A program made the translations under genes and the position numbers. A DNA stretch of 64,000 bases, taken from positions 20,065 to 84,064 of the forward strand of contig NW_013657670.1 of assembly GCF_000142905.1 (NCBI RefSeq), in the 5' to 3' direction. Shown here piece after piece: positions 58,763-64,000 of the stretch. The notes beneath the pieces were generated by a model. That model was not told the DNA's origin and did not search any database. It worked only from the letters and a program-made list of their open reading frames with translations. Origin of the DNA: Thecamonas trahens ATCC 50062 (Eukaryota; Apusozoa; Apusomonadida; Apusomonadidae). Each line of letters opens with the position of its first letter. Position 1 is the stretch's first letter.

Positions 58763-61700
58763 ATGGGCAAGGCCAGAGGCAACCCGCGCGAGCGGAAGAA
58801 CAAGGTCGTGGCCGCGGCAATGTCTGCTGTCATTGGTTCGGGCTCCCCCGAGTCGGCGAGTCGGTCGGAGGATGACAACGCTGGCTCGTCGTCGAGCTCG
58901 GGCTCAGGCTCCGGCTCTGGCTCAGACGCTGGCCTAGGCCTGGGTCTGGGCTCCGGCTCGGGCTCGGGCTCAGGCTCAGGCTCCGAGTACGAGAGCGAGT
59001 CGGCCAGTGGCAAGAGCTCTGGCTCCGAGATGCACTCGTCGACGGACGGGTCGTACACGGACGACGACGAGTCGTCGGGCATGGGCGACGGGCTTGGCGA
59101 GGTGGGCGATTTTCCCGCTGCGCGTGCTGTGGTGGACTTTATGTCCGGCGCCGACTACGTGTCGGATGAAGAGGAGGTGGACAAGCGCGGCAAGTCTCGG
59201 AAGGGCAAGCGGGTGGTGCAGGGCGGGTTCCAGACCTTTGGCCTCCGGCAGGAGCTCCTCCGGGCCATTCTCCACAAGGGCTACAAGGTGCCGACGCCCA
59301 TCCAGCGCAAGGCCATTCCGCTTGCGCTGCAAGGCATGGATGTGGTGGCGATGGCGCGGACGGGATCCGGCAAGACTGCTGCGTTCCTGGTCCCGATGAT
59401 CCACCGCCTGCAGCGGCACTCGCTCAAGATCGGAGCCAGGGCGCTGCTGCTCTCACCCACCCGCGAGCTGGCCGTCCAGACGCTCAAGTTCACAAAGGAG
59501 CTGGCCAAGTACACCGATCTGCGGGCAAGCCTGCTGGTGGGTGGCGAGTCGATCGACTCGCAGTTCACCCAGCTGGCGACCAACCCAGACATCATTATCT
59601 CGACGCCCGGCCGACTCATGCACATCATCATCGAGGCCAAGCTCTCGCTGGCGGCTGTCGAGTTTCTTGTCTTTGACGAGGCTGATCGGCTGTTCGAGAT
59701 GGGCTTTGAGGTCCAGATCAACGAGATCCTGTTCAAAGTCTCCAACAAGCGGCAGACACTCCTGTTCTCGGCAACCATGCCCGAGAGCTTGGTTGCCTTT
59801 GCGCGTGCCGGCCTCCGCGACCCGGCGCTGGTCCGGCTCGACGTCGAGCGCAAGATGTCAGAGAACCTCGGCCTCTCGTTCTTCCTCGTCCGTAAGGAGG
59901 CCAAGATCGGAACGCTCCTCTTCCTGCTCATGTCGCACATTCCCCGCGAGCACTCGACCATCATCTTTGTCTCGACCAAGTACCACGTCGAGTTCCTGGA
60001 GGAACTCCTGGACAATGTCGGCATTCCATGCTCTGCGGCGTACGGAACCATGGACGTAACGGCGCGCAAGATTGCGGTCGGCTCGTTCCGGACCGGCAAG
60101 GTCAAGGTGCTGATTGTGACCGACGTTGCCGCCCGCGGTATCGACATCCCGCTCCTTGACAACGTCATCAACTTCGACTTTCCGGCCACGCCAAAGCTCT
60201 TTACCCACCGCGTCGGTCGTGCCGCCCGTGCCGGGCGCATCGGCTCGGCGTACTCGCTGACAACCACCGACGACATGCCGTACATGGTCGATCTCTTCCT
60301 GTATCTCGGACGCAACCTGGCGTGCAAGATGCCCGACGGCGAGACGACGCCCAAGCACGGCGAGGCGTACTACGGCATTGTGCCAGACACCCTCACTGCA
60401 GCCTTTCGCGAAAAGGTGGAGAAGGCCGTCGCCGGCTCGTCTCGGCTCTCCATGCTGGCGGCAACGGCGCAGCGCGCGTACAAGAAGTTCTACAAGACGC
60501 GGTCATCAGCAGCCAAGGCCTCGGTGGGACGCGCACGCAAGCTCGAGACCTCGGTTATCCACCCGCTGTTTGTGGCGGCGGTGGAGGGCAACAGCGACCT
60601 GAGCGCGCAACACGACATGATTGCCGCCATCTCGTCGTTCCGGCCCAGGACCACCATCATGGAGCTCGGCCAGACGTCCGAAGTCATGCGGATGAAGCGC
60701 GAGCACGACCAGGGCTTTATCGCCGCAGGTCGGAAAACGAGGCCATGGCCGACGAAGTCGCCGCTGCTGGCCTCGAAGGCAACGACGACGAACAGGAGCC
60801 GCTGGTCGAGGGCGAGAACGGCGACCTGTTTGTCGATGAGCGGACAAGCGTGCTGCCCAACGAGCGTGACCGTGCGCTTTACGAGGCCAAGATGAACCAT
60901 ATGCTCGCGCTGCGCGCCAAGGCCGCGCAAGAGCGCGAGGCTGTCTCCGGCGGCAAGCCCAAGGTCCGGCTCTCGAAGCGCGCTAAGCGCAAGCTGGCCA
61001 AGGCCGGCCTCGATCCACAGGCGGCCGTGGCGAGCGGGGCTGTTGAGACAGGGCGTAAGAAGCGCAAGACGCTGCTGGCTGAGGAGCAGGAGAAGTTCTT
61101 CATGAACCCGTTCAAGGCCTCGGCCGCGTCCGACGCCGGCCTCGCGGTCAAGACCTCGCGCTCGATCCAGAGGCTGCAGGACGTTGGCGACGACCTTGTC
61201 CTTAATCTCCTGCCCGAGGACGACGACGCGCTTGTCCGCCGGCGCAACCAGTACAAGTGGAACCGGTCGAAGAAGAAGTACGTCATGGTCGACCCCAACG
61301 ACAAGGGCAAGGACAAGCCGGGCAAGGTTGTTGTCACCGAGTCGGGCGCCAAGATCCGCACCTCGTACACCAAGGACATGTACCAGGAGTGGCAGAACAA
61401 GAGCAAGATCTCGCTGCAGGCGACTGGGACCCGCGAGGATGTCAAGCTCACCCGCCGCCTCCGCGACTCGACCTCTATCGTCCGCATCAAGCGCAAGGGC
61501 AAGATCTACACCAAGCGCGTCTCGAACTTTAACAACGACGCGGCCGCCACCAGTGCACAGGAGCGCCACGCCGCTAAGACTGGCGGCGTTCACGGCCGCT
61601 CCGTCCGGTCCACCGACGAGATCCGCAAGTTCCGCAAGGACGAGTACAAGAAGAAGCTCTCGCAGCGCGGCCGTGGTCGCGGCCGCGGCCGTGGCGGTCG

Positions 61701-61773
61701 CGGCGGCGGCGGCCGTGGTCGCGGCGGCGGCGGCCGTGGTCGCGGCGGCGGCGGCCGTGGCCGAGGCCGATAA
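58763..61773 (+). CDS. DEAD-box RNA helicase DBP10/DDX54, one frameshift
   Basis: Start ATG at 58763 (MGKARGNPRERKNKVVAAAM). A Ser/Gly acidic stretch is followed by the helicase core: Q-motif region GFQTFGLRQELLRAILHKGY, ARTGSGKT, PTRELAVQ, STPGRL, DEADRL, SATMP, then domain 2 with TDVAARGID and HRVGRAARAGR. The C-terminal part, in the next frame, continues ENEAMADEV, then the DBP10 C-terminal block (YKWNRSKKKYVMVDPNDKGK, KIRTSYTKDMYQEWQNKSKI), ending in an RGG/GRGR-rich tail. The frame change lies at 60727-60735 (GCAGGTCGG); one added base gives 1,003 residues. Acts in 60S ribosome biogenesis in the nucleolus. The in-frame ATG at 58598 lies within the duplicated SPT2 tail and is rejected. 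Confidence 0.93.
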
Positions 61774-61865
61774 ACACAGCCGTAAGACTACACAACTGCC
61801 TCATGCCATGATGAGCCTCCACGCGTATCCTTTTCAATCATTTACCACGCGCGCGTGCACCTGGC

Positions 61866-63911
61866 CTACATGCGGCGCTGACGCGAGACGGCAAAGACCA
61901 TGGCAGCGGCGCCGGCAATGCGGATGACGGCGAGCGTGCCAAAGAGGACAAGCAAGGCAGTTCCGATACCGCCGTCCGAGTCCACGCTCTGGATGCGAAG
62001 AAAGTCGTCGCCAGTGGGGATGAGGCACGAGCCGCCGGCGCGGTCTGGGCATGAAAAGGTCATGTCCTCGAGCTCCTGGGTTGCCATGCCGACCATGGAC
62101 CAGCGGACCGGGTTGGGGAACCGAAGCCAGCGGAGGAAGACCGGGACCTCGTCGATGGAGACAAGGACACCCGAGAAGATGAGGAGCGGCACAATGAGGG
62201 CCGGTGCAATGGCGAGCGCAACCTCGGTGGTGCCGGCAAGGGCGGCAACGAGAAAGCCGAGCGCCGAGCCGATGAGCGACATGAGGACAACAACAACAAC
62301 GGCGAGGAGATATTTGTCGACGTCGGAGCGGAGACCGGCCATCCAGTAAACAATAGAGGAGAAGATGGCGGCAAAGATGACCTGGAACGGAGTGTCTGCG
62401 ATGGACTTGGCCACAAAGTACATGCCGGCCGAGTACTTGCCATCACTGACTTCGTTGACAGCGACCGAGCGCTCCGATGGGAGCGCGTTGACCGAGCCGA
62501 TGAGTCCAAGCACAAACTGATTGAACCCGATGAGGAAGACCAGGCCGAGCCGGTCCTGCCCGCCGGACTCGCCGCGGTCGAGCTGGAGATAGACGAGGCC
62601 GATGAGGCAGCCAAGGAGAATCGTCTGCCCTATCCGGGCCCGGGTGAGGACCTTGGACCGGATCTGAGTCGTCAGCGAGCGGCCGACGAGGTGGCGCATG
62701 CGGGCAAAGAGCGAAGGCGTCGGCTGGGCAGCGGTCTCGACGAGGGCGTCCGCGAGGTCCGAGTCGGTGCTAGACGCCGTCGACGGCCATTCGAGCGAGA
62801 GCTCGGACGCCTGGCTCTGGTAGGCGTCGACAATGGAGGCGACCTTGTCCGCGCCGTCGGCCGACTTGGCCTCGGCGCGCGGGTCAAGGAGCTTGAGGAT
62901 GTGGTCGGCAGGGTTCACGTACTTGCCGACCGGCTCGCGGAGAACGGTCGAGCAGTACGAGGCGAGGGCGTCAACAGGGCCAAAGTAGGCGACCCGGCCC
63001 GAGGTGGCGAGGACCATGACGTTGTCAAAGAGCGCAAAGGTGTCGATGGCCGGCTGGTGGATGGTAGCCAACACAGTCTTGGCTCGCTTGTGCGCCAGCG
63101 CCCGCAGCCGCGCCACCACCGTGTACGCTGCAGACGCGTCGAGACCCGACGTCGGCTCGTCGAGGAGCATGATCGGCTTGTCGTTGACGGCCGAGACGGC
63201 AATCATGACCCGCTTCCGCTCGCCGCCCGAGATGCCACGCTTGATGCCCGGCTTGCCCACATGCGTGTCCTTGACGTGCCCGATGCCGAGCGCGTCGAGC
63301 ACAGCGTTGGTCCGCTGCTTCCGCTCGCCATCGCTCACGCCGCCGAGCGTCATCCGCGCCGCAAAGAGCACAGACTCGTACGCCGACAGGTCGCCGAGCA
63401 GCAAATCGTCCTGCACCGTGTACGAGGCAAGCGCCCGGAACTGGTCTCCATCCGCCCGCGCCCCGTTGAGATACAGCTTTCCGCTGAGCTCACTCTTAGA
63501 CGACGTTGCAATCCGCTGCGCGATGGCGTTGAGCAGTGAGGTCTTGCCCGCGCCTGACGGTCCCATCAGCGCCGTGAGCGTCCCAGCCCGCGCGTAGCCG
63601 GAGACTCCCGACAGGATCCGCCGCTCCGGCGTTTCCTTGGTCGCCTTGATCGCAAACGACATGTTGGAGAAGATGACGTCCACCGGCGTCGTCGACGGCA
63701 GCGTCACAGACTCTTCGTCGCCCGAAAACGACTCGAGCCCCACAGACGTCCCAAGGTAGCGTCCGGGCTCGGACGGCGAGGACGATGACGACGACGATGA
63801 GCCCGACGATGACGACGAGCCATCAAGAACAACCGGCCTACCTGCCACAGCCGCCGCTGTCGCCGATGACGACGACGATGATGATGACGATGACGAGCTC
63901 GGTGACGTCAT
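61866..63911 (-). CDS. ABCG (White-type) half-transporter
   Basis: 681 residues from the ATG at 63911 (MTSPSSSSSSSSSSSSATAA); an ATG at 63986 would add 25 residues. After a Ser/Asp-rich leader the ATP-binding domain has Walker A GPSGAGKTSLLN, a Q-loop YTVQDDLLLGDL, the signature ISGGERKRVMIAV, and Walker B IMLLDEPTSGLDA, with H-loop ATIHQPAI. The C-terminal membrane domain has about six spans: TILLGCLIGLVYLQL, LGLVFLIGFNQFVLG, FQVIFAAIFSSIVYWMAG, YLLAVVVVVLMSLIG, IAPALIVPLLIFSGV and LVLFGTLAVIRIAGA. ATPase-then-membrane order and length are ABCG half-size, so it must dimerise. The family exports sterols, lipids or pigments; the substrate is unknown. A G10 run (C on the coding strand) lies ~76 bp upstream at the window edge. 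Confidence 0.93.
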   Translation of the reverse strand: MTSPSSSSSSSSSSSSATAAAVAGRPVVLDGSSSSSGSSSSSSSSPSEPGRYLGTSVGLESFSGDEESVTLPSTTPVDVIFSNMSFAIKATKETPERRILSGVSGYARAGTLTALMGPSGAGKTSLLNAIAQRIATSSKSELSGKLYLNGARADGDQFRALASYTVQDDLLLGDLSAYESVLFAARMTLGGVSDGERKQRTNAVLDALGIGHVKDTHVGKPGIKRGISGGERKRVMIAVSAVNDKPIMLLDEPTSGLDASAAYTVVARLRALAHKRAKTVLATIHQPAIDTFALFDNVMVLATSGRVAYFGPVDALASYCSTVLREPVGKYVNPADHILKLLDPRAEAKSADGADKVASIVDAYQSQASELSLEWPSTASSTDSDLADALVETAAQPTPSLFARMRHLVGRSLTTQIRSKVLTRARIGQTILLGCLIGLVYLQLDRGESGGQDRLGLVFLIGFNQFVLGLIGSVNALPSERSVAVNEVSDGKYSAGMYFVAKSIADTPFQVIFAAIFSSIVYWMAGLRSDVDKYLLAVVVVVLMSLIGSALGFLVAALAGTTEVALAIAPALIVPLLIFSGVLVSIDEVPVFLRWLRFPNPVRWSMVGMATQELEDMTFSCPDRAGGSCLIPTGDDFLRIQSVDSDGGIGTALLVLFGTLAVIRIAGAAAMVFAVSRQRRM

Positions 63912-64000
63912 GGGAACCACTTTGACCGGGATGATGTACTCTTTGCAGAAAGGAGTGATTAGAGAAGATGGAACCGGAGGAACCAATGGGGGGGGGGATA

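Overview
This is a gene-dense, GC-rich nuclear contig from a unicellular eukaryote. The evidence is spliceosomal GT-AG introns, a nuclear tRNA-Pro with Pol III signals, an H/ACA snoRNP protein (GAR1), a Pol III subunit, CDK, MAPKK and GCN2 kinases, a mitoribosomal CHCH protein, a complex I assembly factor, claudin-like and ABCG membrane proteins, and a selenoprotein with a eukaryotic SECIS. High GC, short intergenic gaps (6 bp between two convergent stop codons, 36 bp between two tandem genes) and few introns fit a free-living heterotrophic flagellate such as an apusomonad (Thecamonas-like). That placement is inference only.

Layout. 1-15.2 kb: EF-hand/WD40 protein cut by the window edge, a 2H phosphoesterase, a 20 x 36-bp minisatellite, a degenerate P4-ATPase P-domain relic, a 1,268-aa cell-surface protein, a short tyrosine-motif repeat protein and a tomosyn/Lgl protein. 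15.2-23 kb: possible piggyBac-like relic, NDUFAF7-like methyltransferase, a multipass membrane protein, mS37, GAR1, a secreted Cys-rich protein, a JmjC/cupin oxygenase and tRNA-Pro(UGG). 23.2-33.3 kb: a deiodinase-like selenoprotein with in-frame UGA and a SECIS, a multipass protein, a nucleoside hydrolase, a MAPKK and a receptor kinase with a bacterial-type solute-binding ectodomain and two kinase-like domains. 33.8-45.3 kb: RUS1-family protein, MATE transporter, front-end desaturase, RPC3, CDK5/PCTAIRE-like kinase and an RCC1-repeat protein. 45.8-64 kb: GCN2, a claudin-like tetraspan whose intron holds an 18 x 44-bp minisatellite, a small membrane protein, a RAP1GDS1-like armadillo protein, an RRM protein, SPT2, DBP10/DDX54 and an ABCG half-transporter.

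Patterns. Five introns were resolved by phase and by homology of the joined protein, and all five have the 5' splice site GTACGT. Five large conserved genes (receptor kinase, RPC3, GCN2, RAP1GDS-like, DBP10) are broken by one apparent 1-nt frameshift each, mostly in short homopolymers. These are most simply sequence errors. Poly-C tracts lie upstream of many start codons, always with C on the coding strand.

The genes are not one operon-like system. Several serve ribosome and RNA biology (GAR1, DBP10, mS37, RPC3, tRNA-Pro, GCN2), signalling (MAPKK, CDK, receptor kinase, RAP1GDS-like) and membrane transport (MATE, ABCG).
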